Positions 7,164 through 16,343 are shown, numbered from the stretch's first letter. The stretch is 64,000 nt of DNA from Cryobacterium sp. PH29-G1 (GCF_030063365.1 NZ_JASISY010000004.1:248001-312000); one strand, 5' to 3'. Notes: generated by a model not told the origin, from the sequence alone. Numbers and translations: made by a program.

Positions 7164-8636
7164 GTGATCCAGGACGCTGATCGTGCCCGTGCAACATGGA
7201 GCAACCGCGAGGCTCTCGCCGAGGCGATGATTCCCCTGATCGGGCGCCTCTACCGGGACCACACCGTTGTGACGAGTGTCTACGGGCGTGGCCTGGTGAA
7301 CAAGTCGGTCGTCGGACTGCTTAAAGCACATCGTTTCGCCCGTCACATAGCGGATGTCGAGCTTCCGCTCGACGAGACCCTCCCGATTCTGCAGACCCTG
7401 AGCAGCCTCAACCTCGGTGCCGCGTCGATTGACCTGGCCCGCCTCGCCCTCGGCTTTCGCGAGCAGAACGACCGCGTCACCCTCGAGGAATACCTGCGCG
7501 CCGAACTCGCCGACGTCGTGGACCAGCACGGGCTCGACGATCGCTCGAGCACCGACGTCGTGCTCTACGGTTTCGGCCGGATCGGCCGGCTGCTCGCGCG
7601 CATCCTGGTCGAACACGCCGGTGGTGGCCAAGGCCTGCGCCTGCGCGCCATTGTGGTGCGCCGCGGTTCGGAGAACGACCTGGTCAAGCGCGCGAGCCTG
7701 TTGCGTCGCGACTCGGTGCACGGCCCGTTCGAGGGAACGATCACCATCGACGAGGAGAACAACACCATCCTCGCCAACGGCACGCTGATTCAGGTGATCT
7801 ACTCCGGCGACCCGGCCAGCGTCGACTACACGCAATACGGCATCCACGACGCCATCGTCGTCGACAACACCGGAAAGTGGCGCGACGAGGAAGGGCTGTC
7901 TCAGCATCTGAAGTGCCCCGGTGTTGCCCGGGTGCTGCTGACCGCGCCGGGCAAGGGCGCGCTGAAGAACATTGTGCACGGCATCAACCACACTGACATC
8001 CTCCCGACCGACCGCATCATCACCGCGGCGTCCTGCACGACAAACGCGATCACCCCGGTGCTCAAGGCCGTCAACGACCGGTTCGGAATCATCGACGGCC
8101 ACGTCGAAACGGTGCACTCGTTCACCAACGACCAAAACCTCATCGACAACTTTCACTCCGGCGACCGGCGCGGCCGCTCGGCAGTGCTCAACATGGTCAT
8201 CGCCGAGACGGGCGCGGCCAAGGCCGTGGCCAAGGCCCTGCCCGAGCTGTCCGGTAAGCTCACCGGCAACGCGATCCGTGTGCCCACCCCCGATGTGTCG
8301 ATGGCGATTCTCAACCTCAACCTCGCCAGCTCGACCGACAAGGACGAGCTGAACACGTACCTGCGCACCATGTCGCTGCACTCCTCGTTGCACCGACAGA
8401 TTGACTTTATCGACTCGCCCGAAGTGGTCTCGAGCGACTTCCTCGGCTCACGTCGCGCCGGAATCGTCGATGGTCTCGCCACCATCGTTACCGACCAGAA
8501 GGCCATTCTTTACGTCTGGTACGACAACGAATACGGTTACAGCTGCCAGGTGATTCGGGTGCTCGAGGAGATGTCCGGCGTGCACGCGCCGATCTTCCCG
8601 GCCATTCTCGCCGAAACCCTCGAGCCCGTCGCCTAG
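7164..8636 (+). CDS. gap: Glyceraldehyde-3-phosphate dehydrogenase, long form
   Basis: Oxidises glyceraldehyde-3-phosphate with NAD(P)+. 490 residues, about 150 longer than the common glycolytic enzyme. An extra N-terminal region of about 130 helical residues precedes the Rossmann motif GFGRIGR (136-142). The catalytic cysteine is Cys291 in AASCTTNAIT; the C-terminal WYDNEYGYS motif is intact. This architecture resembles the GapB-type enzyme of Corynebacterium, which favours the gluconeogenic direction; that role is inferred here. Start GTG 7164 follows AGGAAGG. No other glycolytic gene is adjacent. Confidence 0.9.
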   Translation: MIQDADRARATWSNREALAEAMIPLIGRLYRDHTVVTSVYGRGLVNKSVVGLLKAHRFARHIADVELPLDETLPILQTLSSLNLGAASIDLARLALGFREQNDRVTLEEYLRAELADVVDQHGLDDRSSTDVVLYGFGRIGRLLARILVEHAGGGQGLRLRAIVVRRGSENDLVKRASLLRRDSVHGPFEGTITIDEENNTILANGTLIQVIYSGDPASVDYTQYGIHDAIVVDNTGKWRDEEGLSQHLKCPGVARVLLTAPGKGALKNIVHGINHTDILPTDRIITAASCTTNAITPVLKAVNDRFGIIDGHVETVHSFTNDQNLIDNFHSGDRRGRSAVLNMVIAETGAAKAVAKALPELSGKLTGNAIRVPTPDVSMAILNLNLASSTDKDELNTYLRTMSLHSSLHRQIDFIDSPEVVSSDFLGSRRAGIVDGLATIVTDQKAILYVWYDNEYGYSCQVIRVLEEMSGVHAPIFPAILAETLEPVA

Positions 8637-8647
8637 CGAACCCCGAC

Positions 8648-8713
8648 CGGGCCCGGGCCCGGAAACTGGGCCCATGATCTATCCCGGGCCCGCTTGCCGG
8701 GCCCGGGCCCGGG
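8648..8713. repeat. GGGCCC-rich interspersed repeat, copy 1
   Basis: Fills the convergent gap after the GAPDH gene. It opens with the same 18 bases as a copy at 51904 (two GGGCCC units then GGAAA), followed by TGGGCCCA, a GAT-rich loop and another GGGCCC ahead of CTTGC. Extra GGGCCC units close it (8699-8713). It can fold into a strong hairpin and might end transcription from both sides. Confidence 0.75.
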
Positions 8714-8729
8714 CGATGGGTAGGCGGGG

Positions 8730-9197
8730 TTAGGGGCGGGGCTCGCAGATGACCACCGGAATCTCTCGCTCTGTCTTGTCCTGGTAGGCACCATACCCGG
8801 AGTAGGCGGCGATGATGCGCGGCCACAGCTCGGCTTTCTCAGCGGATGACGCCACCCGAGCCCGAAACGGGCGCGTCACCGTACGAATGGTCAGTTCCAC
8901 ATCGGGCTGAGCCAACAGGTTCAGGTACCAGAACGGGTTGCGGTCGTCGCCGCCCTTGGACGCCACGAGCACGTAGCGGCCGCCCCCATGGACGGGAGCT
9001 GTGAGCATCGTTGACCGGCGCAGCCCGCTGCTGCGGCCGATGGTGTGCAGTTCGACGGTCTGCATGGTGCCGATGGTCCAGCCGAGGCGTCCCCCGGTCA
9101 CGGCCAGCAACATCCGGTGCCCGCCGTTCATGGCGCGCATGCCGATATCGGTCACGAGGTTGCGCAGGGGGCGACGCGCGGTTTTACCGGAGTTCAT
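8730..9197 (-). CDS. Deazaflavin (F420)-dependent nitroreductase family protein
   Basis: 155 residues with the split-barrel fold signature of the Ddn/DUF385 family: a QTVELHTIGRSSGLRR segment, HGGGRYVLVASKGGDDRNP, WYLNLLAQPDVELTI, then RARVASSAEKAELWPRI and YGAYQDKTEREIPVV. Relatives bind F420 or haem, or act as quinone reductases; the true substrate is unknown. Start ATG 9197 is set by a -10 box six bases upstream. The gene is convergent with GAPDH across a GGGCCC repeat and divergent from the alcohol dehydrogenase, with only 39 bases between the two starts. Confidence 0.82.
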   Translation of the reverse strand: MNSGKTARRPLRNLVTDIGMRAMNGGHRMLLAVTGGRLGWTIGTMQTVELHTIGRSSGLRRSTMLTAPVHGGGRYVLVASKGGDDRNPFWYLNLLAQPDVELTIRTVTRPFRARVASSAEKAELWPRIIAAYSGYGAYQDKTEREIPVVICEPRP

Positions 9198-9203
9198 AGG
9201 CCC

Positions 9204-9209
9204 AGCGTA
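9204..9209 (-). promoter_or_regulatory. Leaderless promoter of the nitroreductase-like gene
   Basis: On the minus strand TACGCT lies six bases before ATG 9197. It overlaps the upstream region of the divergent dehydrogenase promoter. Confidence 0.5.
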
Positions 9210-9224
9210 CGTTGCGACTGGCGT

Positions 9225-9230
9225 TAGGTT
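9225..9230 (+). promoter_or_regulatory. -10 box of the alcohol dehydrogenase gene
   Basis: TAGGTT six bases before ATG 9237. The six bases between are GGAGGA, a Shine-Dalgarno sequence, which would not be transcribed if the start site is the A of ATG. Confidence 0.5.
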
Positions 9231-9236
9231 GGAGGA

Positions 9237-10376
9237 ATGACTCCAGCAACGATGCTCAGCACGATTCTTCGCGCCGCCGGTTCTACCCGACCCTATGCCG
9301 ACAGCCTGCCCCTGTCGCTGGAGCAGATTCCGGTGCCGACGCCGCGCGCCGGCGAGGTGCTCGTGCGTATCGAACGCGCCAGCCTGTGCCACTCCGACCT
9401 GTCGGTTATCGACGGCTCGCGTGTGCGCCCCCTCCCCATGGCGCTCGGACACGAGGCGGCGGGCACCGTGGGCGCGGTCGGCGACGGTGTCAACGATGTG
9501 GCCGTTGGCGACCGGGTCGTGCTGGTCTTCGTACCCAGCTGCGGTGACTGCCGCGCCTGCCGGGCCGGTCGCCCGGCGCTCTGCCACCGCGGCGCCGAGG
9601 CCAATGGGGCCGGCGATCTTCTTCACGGTCCGGCCGTATTGACGACCGAGTCGGGGGAGCGGATCAACCACCACCTGGGAGTCTCGGCGTTCTCTCAGTA
9701 CGCGGTCGTCGCCCGCGAGTCGGTCGTTGTGGTCGACCAGGATGTTCCCTTCGATATCGCTGCCATGTTCGGCTGCGCGGCCCTGACCGGTATTGGTGCC
9801 GTGCTCAACACCGGTGCTCTCGCGCCCGGACAGTCGGTGATCGTATTCGGACTCGGTGCGGTGGGCCTGATGGCCGTTATGGCGGCCGCCCAGGTGGCGG
9901 GCACGACCGTCATCGCCATCGATCCGCTACCAGAGAAGCGGGCACTCGCCCTGCGCTGCGGCGCCGACCAGGTCGGCTCACCCGACCAAGCCGCCCAACT
10001 CGTGCTCGAGCACGCCGGCGACGGCGTCGATCTGGCCGTCGAGGCCGTCGGCAGCGCCCGGGTGATGGAAGCCGGCCTCGCGCTGCTCACCCGGGGCGGT
10101 GCCCTGGTCTCGGTCGGGCTGCCGCATCCGGAGCAGACCATCACGACGCAGGCGCTGCAATTTGCCGGACTGGGCCGGCGCCTGCTCGGCTCCTACATGG
10201 GCGACTCCGTTCCGAGCCGTGACATTCCGGTCTATCTGCAGCTGTGGCGGGACGGCCGGTTGCCGGTGGAGCTGTTGCACACCGACACCCGCCCGCTCGC
10301 CGACCTCAATGAGAGCCTCGATGCTCTCGTGGCCGGCGACGTCGTGCGCCGCCTGTTCGTGATGCACGCCGAGTAA
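9237..10376 (+). CDS. Zinc-dependent alcohol dehydrogenase (class III-like MDR)
   Basis: 379-residue medium-chain dehydrogenase oxidising an alcohol or aldehyde-thiol adduct with NAD(P)+. The catalytic zinc site is visible: Cys in ERASLCHSDLS, His-Glu in ALGHEAAG, and the later Cys in FGCAALTG. The structural zinc loop CGDCRACRAGRPALC has four cysteines. The Rossmann motif is VFGLGAVGLMA. The overall pattern resembles mycothiol/glutathione-dependent formaldehyde dehydrogenases, but the substrate cannot be assigned. It is monocistronic by spacing: 150 bases to the next gene. Confidence 0.85.
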   Translation: MTPATMLSTILRAAGSTRPYADSLPLSLEQIPVPTPRAGEVLVRIERASLCHSDLSVIDGSRVRPLPMALGHEAAGTVGAVGDGVNDVAVGDRVVLVFVPSCGDCRACRAGRPALCHRGAEANGAGDLLHGPAVLTTESGERINHHLGVSAFSQYAVVARESVVVVDQDVPFDIAAMFGCAALTGIGAVLNTGALAPGQSVIVFGLGAVGLMAVMAAAQVAGTTVIAIDPLPEKRALALRCGADQVGSPDQAAQLVLEHAGDGVDLAVEAVGSARVMEAGLALLTRGGALVSVGLPHPEQTITTQALQFAGLGRRLLGSYMGDSVPSRDIPVYLQLWRDGRLPVELLHTDTRPLADLNESLDALVAGDVVRRLFVMHAE

Positions 10377-10526
10377 CGGCACGGCGGGCAGCGCGGGCCG
10401 CCTGCACTGGCGGGCGTCGTGTGCGTCCTCCTCCACACCGGTGTGCGTGCCGGCGTTGTCCACCACTGTGCCGACCGGCCCGGTCAGGGGATGACCCGAA
10501 GGACACTCTGGTGTTCGGAGGCACTC

Positions 10527-10883
10527 GTGGCGCGCAAAGACGAACTCGGCAAGCTCGGCGAAGAGCAAGCCGCGCGCTTTTTGGAGCGCGCCGGTTACAC
10601 GATCCTGACCCGCAACTGGCGGTGCGCCCACGGGGAGATCGACCTCGTTGCGCAGCGGGGCGCGGCTGTGGTCTTCGTTGAGGTGAAGACGCGCAGCAGC
10701 CTGGGTTTCGGGCATCCGTTTGAAGCCATCACGGTGAAAAAGCTGGCACGGATGCGCCGCCTCGCTGCCGCCTGGTGCGTGCAAGCCGAGCGGTGGCCGC
10801 GCCAGATCCGGATCGACGTCATCGCGGTGATCGCCCTGACCGGCCGGGAACCGGTTATCGAACACCTTGAGGGCGTGTTCTGA
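10527..10883 (+). CDS. YraN/UPF0102 family nuclease-fold protein
   Basis: 118 residues if started at GTG 10527, which follows GGAGG with a 5-base gap; upstream starts lack a ribosome site. The restriction-endonuclease-like core is intact: GEEQAARFLERAGYTIL, NWRCAHGEIDLVAQ and VVFVEVKTRS, giving the E-x(n)-D-x(n)-ExK pattern. The cellular role of YraN is unsettled, with links to recombination and DNA uptake. The stop overlaps the next start by one base, so yraN-yifB-dprA forms a tight operon, a conserved arrangement in actinobacteria. Confidence 0.9.
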   Translation: MARKDELGKLGEEQAARFLERAGYTILTRNWRCAHGEIDLVAQRGAAVVFVEVKTRSSLGFGHPFEAITVKKLARMRRLAAAWCVQAERWPRQIRIDVIAVIALTGREPVIEHLEGVF

Positions 10884-12418
10884 TGGGGGTCGCCCGCACG
10901 CACGCGGTGGCCTTGCTCGGCCTGACCGGCGCGCTCGTCGAGGTCGAAGCCGATATCTCGGCGCAACTGCCCGGCATGATTCTGATCGGTCTGCCCGACG
11001 CGGCACTCGCGCAGGCCACCCAGCGGGTGCGCGCCGCAGCGGCCAACAGCGGATGCCCCCTCACCGTTCACCGCCTCACCATCAACCTGTCGCCGGCCGC
11101 ACTGCCCAAGCACGGCGCCGGCTTCGACCTCGCGATCGCTCTGGCCTGCCTCGCCGCCGACAGCACCGTCTCTAGCCAATCGGTCGGCAAGGTCGTGCAT
11201 TTTGGTGAGCTCGCGCTGGACGGCCGACTGCGGCCGACTCCCGGCATTCTGCCGGGAGTGATGACAGCTGCCCGGCTCGGGCACTCAACGGTGATGGTGC
11301 CGATCGGCAACGAGGCCGAGGCCAAGCTTGTGCCCGACATTCGAGTGGTCGGTGTCGCCTCGCTGCGCGATGCGGCGATCTGGCACGGTGCACGGCTGTC
11401 GCCCGAGCCGGTCGAACCCATCCTGCCCGCCGTTCTACCCAGCAGCCCGACGGCGGAACCCGACCTGGCCGATGTGATCGGCAATGACGACGCCATTCTG
11501 GCCCTGCAGATCGCCGCTGCCGGTGGACACCACGTGTTTTTGCTCGGTCCGCCCGGCGCCGGTAAGACGATGCTCGCCGCCCGGCTGCCCGGACTTTTGC
11601 CCGATCTTGATCCGGCCAGCTCGCTCGAGGTGAGCTCCCTCCGTTCGCTCAGCGGCCTCGGACTGGGTGGTGCCCTGATCACTCGACCGCCGTGGGAAGC
11701 GCCGCACCACACCGCGACCGCCGCGGCCATGGTCGGCGGTGGCGGCGCACAGATCCGGCCGGGAGCAGCGTCCCAGGCGTCGCACGGGGTGCTTTTTCTT
11801 GACGAGGCGCCCGAATTTGCCTCGCCTGTGCTCGATGCCCTGCGTCAGCCGCTCGAGTCCGGCTGGATCAGCATCCACCGCGCCAACGCGGTCGCCCATT
11901 TTCCGGCCCGGTTCCAGCTCGTGATGGCGGCCAACCCCTGCCCGTGCGGACAGTACGGGGCAAACGATCTGAGCTGCACCTGCCCACCGAACGCGCGCCG
12001 ACGCTATCTGGCCCGTATCTCGGGTCCGCTGCTGGATCGCATCGACATTCAGCTCAACGTAAAACGCATCACCGCGGCCCAACTGCGGCTCGCCGCCGCT
12101 TCTCCCCGGGTCACGAGCGTCAGCGCCCGGCAACGCGTGATCACTGCCCGGGCCGCAGCCGGCGAGCGTCTGCACGGTACGCCCTGGGCTCTGAACTCCC
12201 AGGTTCCGGGCCCGTGGCTACGCGGGGCCAAAGTTCGACTGGCCCCGGCCACGACCGCGGGCCTCGATCGCGCGCTGGAACGCGGCGGAATCACCATGCG
12301 CGGCTACGACCGGGTGCTGCGCATTGCGTGGACCCTCGCCGACTTCGACGGTCTCACCAGCCCCGGCCCCGACCAGGTCGGTCAAGCGCTCTACCTACGC
12401 AAAGGAATGTCATCATGA
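10883..12418 (+). CDS. YifB/ComM family Mg-chelatase-like AAA+ ATPase
   Basis: 511 residues. In naturally transformable bacteria ComM is a hexameric helicase promoting branch migration during DNA integration. An N-terminal ChlI-like domain (LPGMILIGLPDAALAQATQRV) precedes the ATPase, with Walker A in LLGPPGAGKTMLA, Walker B in GVLFLDEAPEF, an arginine-finger region (LLDRIDIQL) and a zinc-like cysteine cluster (NPCPCGQYG, then CTCPP). It starts one base inside the yraN stop and its own last four bases overlap dprA. Together with dprA it suggests DNA-processing after uptake, but no uptake pilus genes are in the window. Confidence 0.93.
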   Translation: MGVARTHAVALLGLTGALVEVEADISAQLPGMILIGLPDAALAQATQRVRAAAANSGCPLTVHRLTINLSPAALPKHGAGFDLAIALACLAADSTVSSQSVGKVVHFGELALDGRLRPTPGILPGVMTAARLGHSTVMVPIGNEAEAKLVPDIRVVGVASLRDAAIWHGARLSPEPVEPILPAVLPSSPTAEPDLADVIGNDDAILALQIAAAGGHHVFLLGPPGAGKTMLAARLPGLLPDLDPASSLEVSSLRSLSGLGLGGALITRPPWEAPHHTATAAAMVGGGGAQIRPGAASQASHGVLFLDEAPEFASPVLDALRQPLESGWISIHRANAVAHFPARFQLVMAANPCPCGQYGANDLSCTCPPNARRRYLARISGPLLDRIDIQLNVKRITAAQLRLAAASPRVTSVSARQRVITARAAAGERLHGTPWALNSQVPGPWLRGAKVRLAPATTAGLDRALERGGITMRGYDRVLRIAWTLADFDGLTSPGPDQVGQALYLRKGMSS

Positions 12419-13740
12419 CAGTGTTCGGCCTCGATGAGACCCGGGTGTGCGCGCTCGCTGCGGGGGTGCGCGGCGATCTGTCGGCACCCGACGACACGGC
12501 CACCGCCGGAGAGGTTTTCGCTCGTGCCGCCTGGTCGGGTATCGCCGAACCCGGTGACGGCACCGCCGGACTCCTGGTGGCGAGCGTCGGGGCCGGTGTG
12601 GCCCTCACCGCCATCCTCGAATCCTGGAGCCCGGTACAGATCGGTGCGCTCGTACGCGAGGCGCTCTGTGGGAACGAGCCGGGCGCACCCGACGTGATCT
12701 TCGCGTCCAGTTCGAGCGGCGACACCGCCGACGCGGATGCCGAGACCGGCGGCGAACTGGAGCAGGCCATCGACCTGGGGCTGCAACGGTGGCGGCCGCG
12801 GCTGAACTCGGGCGACGTCATCCGTTCGCTGCAACAGGCCGCCCGGATGCAGGCCCGGTTGTTGCTGGCGACGGACGCCCTGTGGCCGAGCGGGCTCGAC
12901 GACCTCGAGCATCATGCGCCGCTCGCGTTGTGGTGGCGTGGCGTGCCCGCCGCCCTCGCCGCCCTGCCGAACTCGATCGCGCTGGTCGGGGCACGGGCGG
13001 CCACCGGGTATGGCGAACATATTGCGATGGAGGCTTCGGCCGGGCTGGTGGACCGTGGCTTCGCGATCGTCTCCGGTGCCGCCTACGGCATCGATGGGAT
13101 GGCTCATCGGGCCGCGCTCGCCAGCGAGGGAATGACCGTAGCCTTTCTCGCCGGGGGAGTCGACCGGTTCTACCCAAGCGGCCACGACTCCTTGCTCTCC
13201 CGCATCGTGGCGTGCGGGGCCGTCGTGTCGGAACTGCCGTGCGGGGCAGCGCCCACAAAATGGCGGTTCCTGCAGAGAAACAGACTCATCGCCGCATCCA
13301 GTGCCGCAACGGTTGTGCTCGAGGCCGGCTGGCGGTCGGGCTCGCTCAACACGGCCGGCCACGCGTCGGCACTGGGACGGCCGCTCGGCGCCGTGCCCGG
13401 GCCGATCACGAGCCCCACCTCGGCCGGCTGCCACCGCCTCATCCGAGAATTCGCCGCCGTCTGCGTGACCACCCCCACCGAGATGGCGGAGTTGGTCGGC
13501 GAGCGGTCGATTCAGGTGCCGTTGGATTTTGCCGACATCGACGCCGGCCCCGGCCCGAGACCGCGCACCAGCGACCAGATTCGCGTGTTCGATGCGCTGA
13601 GCGGTCGATCCCCGCGCACGGTGGCCGACCTGTCGCGCCGCGCCGGGTTATCGAGTGCGGCGGTGCGCGGTGCCCTGGGCGGCCTCGATCTCGACGGAGC
13701 CGCTCAGGAACGCGAGGCGGGCTGGGTGCGTCGTTTATAG
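12415..13740 (+). CDS. dprA: DNA processing protein DprA
   Basis: Loads RecA on incoming single-stranded DNA during transformation. 441 residues from ATG 12415, which overlaps the yifB stop (ATGA) and has AAAGGA upstream; the long open frame before it is a shadow of yifB. The Rossmann-like DprA core is clear: LVGARAATGYGEH, IVSGAAYGIDGMAHRAAL, FLAGGVDRFYPSGH, SELPCGAAPTKWRFLQRNR and LIAASSAATVVLEAG. A winged-helix-like C-terminal domain (residues about 380-441) follows. The N-terminal 120 residues are less conserved. Confidence 0.93.
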   Translation: MTVFGLDETRVCALAAGVRGDLSAPDDTATAGEVFARAAWSGIAEPGDGTAGLLVASVGAGVALTAILESWSPVQIGALVREALCGNEPGAPDVIFASSSSGDTADADAETGGELEQAIDLGLQRWRPRLNSGDVIRSLQQAARMQARLLLATDALWPSGLDDLEHHAPLALWWRGVPAALAALPNSIALVGARAATGYGEHIAMEASAGLVDRGFAIVSGAAYGIDGMAHRAALASEGMTVAFLAGGVDRFYPSGHDSLLSRIVACGAVVSELPCGAAPTKWRFLQRNRLIAASSAATVVLEAGWRSGSLNTAGHASALGRPLGAVPGPITSPTSAGCHRLIREFAAVCVTTPTEMAELVGERSIQVPLDFADIDAGPGPRPRTSDQIRVFDALSGRSPRTVADLSRRAGLSSAAVRGALGGLDLDGAAQEREAGWVRRL

Positions 13741-13769
13741 GCGGATTGCCAGCGGCGAAATATGCGGGC

Positions 13770-15188
13770 TCAGTCCCGTTCGGCGTCGCGGTCCGCCGCC
13801 GCGCAGGCCCGCTCGACCGCGGTCAGCGAGAGAGCGACGTCCGCGGCATCCGTTGACCAATTGCTCACCGAGATGCGCAGAATGTCCCGATCCTTCCAGC
13901 GTGAACCGCTCATCCAGGCCGAACCATCGGCGATGAGCTGCTGCGTGACCCGCCGAGTGCGAGCATCGCTGCCGAATGTGACACACACCTGCGTGAACAC
14001 GACTCGGTTGATGATCAACACGCCGGGCATCGACTGCAGGCCGTCGGCCAAGGCGCGCGCGTTCGCCGCGAGACCGTCGACCAAAGCGATCGTGCCCTCG
14101 CGGCCGAGCGATCGCAGCGCCGCCCACACGGGAACGCCTCTGGCTCGCCGGGACAGCTCGGGTACCTTCTCGAACGGGTCGCCGGGCCCCAGGTTTTCCG
14201 GGGTGCTGTCGGCGGCCATGAGGTAGCTCGTATGCACGCCGAAGACTCCCCGCAGCACTGCGGGCCGGGACACGATGGCAACCCCGCAGTCATAGGGCAC
14301 ATTCAGAGTTTTATGGGCATCCGTGGCCCAGGAATCGGCGCGTTGCACACCGGTCAGTTGGTCGCGAAGGTGCGGGCTGACCGCCGCCCACAGACCGAAC
14401 GCACCGTCGACGTGTACCCACGCTCCGTGTTGGCGCGCCACGTCGATGGCCGCGGCCATCGGGTCTGATGCCCCGGAATGCAGGTTGCCGGCCTGCAGGC
14501 AGACGATAGCCGGACCGTCCCCGGCGGCCATCACAACGGCCAGATCGTCGGGCCGTAACCGTCCTTCGTCATCGACGGCGACGACGATGGGCGCACCCAG
14601 TCCGAGGTAGCGCAGGGTGAGATCGATGACCTCGTGCCGCTCGGCCCCCACGAAGACCCGCACCCGGGGCGCGCCGGTTAGTCCCTCCCGGTTGAGATCC
14701 CACCCGACCTGCTCCAGCACCCATTGCCGGCCGGCAGCGAGGCCGACGAAATTGGCCATCGTCGCACCGGTCGTGAAGCCCACGTCGGCATCCGACGGCA
14801 AACCGAGCACGTCCAGCAGCCAACTGCCGGCGGTGTCTTCCAACACCGCCGTCGAGGGGGTGGCGAAGCGCAGGGCCGCATTCTGGTCCCACGCGCTCAC
14901 GAGCCAGTCGGCGGCGAGGGCGGCCGGCAGGGTGCCGCCGATCACCCATCCGAAAAATCGGCCGGAGGGCATGGCCATCAATCCAGGCTCCGCGAATGCA
15001 GCCAGTTCATCGATAACGTCGGCCGCGGCGGTTGGTGACGGGGGCAGCGGGCCGGCAGACAGTGCGGCCAGGGTATCGGCGTCGACACGGGGGCCGACCG
15101 GGCGGGAGGGGAGAGACGCAAGCCAGGTCTGGGCGTGCAACAGTGCACGGTCCAGAGCCTCGGTGTAGGCGTCCGGCTGGGCAGACAT
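13770..15188 (-). CDS. PLP-dependent group II decarboxylase family protein
   Basis: 472 residues. Fold-type I pyridoxal-phosphate enzyme related to aromatic-L-amino-acid and glutamate decarboxylases. The PLP lysine is in SWATDAHKTLNVPYDCG; the TGATMANFVGL loop binds phosphate; HVDGAFGLWAAVS holds the PLP-nitrogen aspartate. Actual substrate unknown. It is convergent with dprA with only 29 bases between stops. Start ATG 15188 is supported by a -10 box six bases upstream; an alternative ATG lies nine bases earlier, inside that box. Confidence 0.88.
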   Translation of the reverse strand: MSAQPDAYTEALDRALLHAQTWLASLPSRPVGPRVDADTLAALSAGPLPPSPTAAADVIDELAAFAEPGLMAMPSGRFFGWVIGGTLPAALAADWLVSAWDQNAALRFATPSTAVLEDTAGSWLLDVLGLPSDADVGFTTGATMANFVGLAAGRQWVLEQVGWDLNREGLTGAPRVRVFVGAERHEVIDLTLRYLGLGAPIVVAVDDEGRLRPDDLAVVMAAGDGPAIVCLQAGNLHSGASDPMAAAIDVARQHGAWVHVDGAFGLWAAVSPHLRDQLTGVQRADSWATDAHKTLNVPYDCGVAIVSRPAVLRGVFGVHTSYLMAADSTPENLGPGDPFEKVPELSRRARGVPVWAALRSLGREGTIALVDGLAANARALADGLQSMPGVLIINRVVFTQVCVTFGSDARTRRVTQQLIADGSAWMSGSRWKDRDILRISVSNWSTDAADVALSLTAVERACAAADRDAERD

Positions 15189-15194
15189 GGCGCC

Positions 15195-15200
15195 ATGATA
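15195..15200 (-). promoter_or_regulatory. Leaderless promoter of the PLP decarboxylase gene
   Basis: Minus-strand TATCAT lies six bases before ATG 15188; no Shine-Dalgarno sequence. Confidence 0.45.
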
Positions 15201-15345
15201 GCCCCGCCGGGTCGGATCCGCCCGGGTCGCCACGACCGGTCGGCACTGCGATGTCGGCATCACGAACTCCGGCGATAAGTGCCTGTCGGTGTTTCGGGTA
15301 CGTTGGTCGAGGTCGGCGAACGTGTTCGGTGTCGGTGGGTGCCCG

Positions 15346-15351
15346 TAGTCT
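15346..15351 (+). promoter_or_regulatory. -10 box of the phosphodiesterase gene
   Basis: TAGTCT lies 23 bases before ATG 15375. This gives a short leader containing the ribosome site GAGAGGTG. Confidence 0.4.
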
Positions 15352-15374
15352 GAAGACCCGACGAGAGGTGAACC

Positions 15375-16328
15375 ATGGCAGCTGTGCAGTTGGGCCAGTA
15401 CGCACCCGCCGAGAAGATTCTGGTGCACCTCAGTGACACCCATTTTTTAGCGGATCGCGCGGCGCTGTACGGCGCCGTCGATACGGACCGCACCGTGCAC
15501 CGCGCCTTCGAGCAGCTGCACCGTTCGGGTATCCGCCCGGACGCCCTCATTCTCACCGGCGACGTGGCCGATCGTGGCGAACCGGATGCCTATCGCCGTA
15601 TTCGGGGCATCGTGGAGGCTGCCGCCGCCCAATGGGATGCCACGATTATCTGGGTGATGGGCAACCATGACCGGCGGGAATCATTTCGTTCCGTGCTCCT
15701 TGGCGCGGCGCACCCGCGCGATCCGAACCGTGCCGAGGGCGAGCCGCCCGTCGACCAGGCGCCCGTCGACCAGGCGCCCGTCGACCAGGTGCACGACCTT
15801 GACGGTCTGCGCATCATCGCCCTCGACACGAGTGTGCCCGGCTATCACCACGGCGAAGTCACCGACGAACAATTGAGTTGGCTCACCGAGGTGCTGGCAC
15901 AGCCCGCCCGCCACGGATCGATTCTGGCATTGCATCACCCACCGATTCCCACGCCGCTGCCGTTGATGAGCGTGCTCGAGCTGCACGACCAGCCCCGACT
16001 GGCCGCCGTGCTGGCCGGCAGCGATGTGCGCGCCATTCTCGGCGGCCACCTGCACTACTCCACCCAGGGACTGTTCGCCGGTATTCCCGTGTCGGTCGCG
16101 GCGGCAACTTGCTACACGATGGACCTCAGTGCTCCGGAACGGGCCCTGACCGGAGTGAATGGCGGCCAGACGCTCAACCTCGTGCACGTCTACGCCGATC
16201 AAATCACGCACTCGCAGATGCCGATCGGGGAGTTCACGGCCGTCACGCAGTTTTCTACCGCCGTCGTCGATCGACTGGCAACGCTCTCGGCCGAGGAACG
16301 CCGTCAAGTCTTTTCGCGTCAGCAGTGA
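15375..16328 (+). CDS. Calcineurin-like metallophosphodiesterase (CpdA/GpdQ type)
   Basis: 317 residues. Binuclear-metal phosphodiesterase; relatives hydrolyse cyclic nucleotides or glycerophosphodiesters. All five metal motifs are present: HLSDTHF (D-x-H), LTGDVADRGE, MGNHDRRE, LALHHPP and GGHLHYS. A tandem repeat of five residues (VDQAP, three DNA units at 15747-15791) sits in a surface-loop position between the GNHD and the following strand. The ribosome site is GAGAGGTG. It lies divergent from the PLP decarboxylase and 15 bases before the recombinase gene, so the two may be co-transcribed. Confidence 0.88.
   Translation: MAAVQLGQYAPAEKILVHLSDTHFLADRAALYGAVDTDRTVHRAFEQLHRSGIRPDALILTGDVADRGEPDAYRRIRGIVEAAAAQWDATIIWVMGNHDRRESFRSVLLGAAHPRDPNRAEGEPPVDQAPVDQAPVDQVHDLDGLRIIALDTSVPGYHHGEVTDEQLSWLTEVLAQPARHGSILALHHPPIPTPLPLMSVLELHDQPRLAAVLAGSDVRAILGGHLHYSTQGLFAGIPVSVAAATCYTMDLSAPERALTGVNGGQTLNLVHVYADQITHSQMPIGEFTAVTQFSTAVVDRLATLSAEERRQVFSRQQ
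15747..15791 (+). repeat. 15-bp tandem repeat, three copies, inside a coding region
   Basis: CCCGTCGACCAGGCG occurs at 15747-15761 and 15762-15776, then once more with one change at 15777-15791. The reading frame is kept, adding PVDQA units to the phosphodiesterase. Confidence 0.9.
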
Positions 16329-16343
16329 CGAGCGAGAGAAACC

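Noticed and set aside
11944..12414. Extension of dprA by 157 codons upstream
   Set aside because: It overlaps yifB in another frame and is Arg-rich shadow sequence; ATG 12415 has a coupled start.
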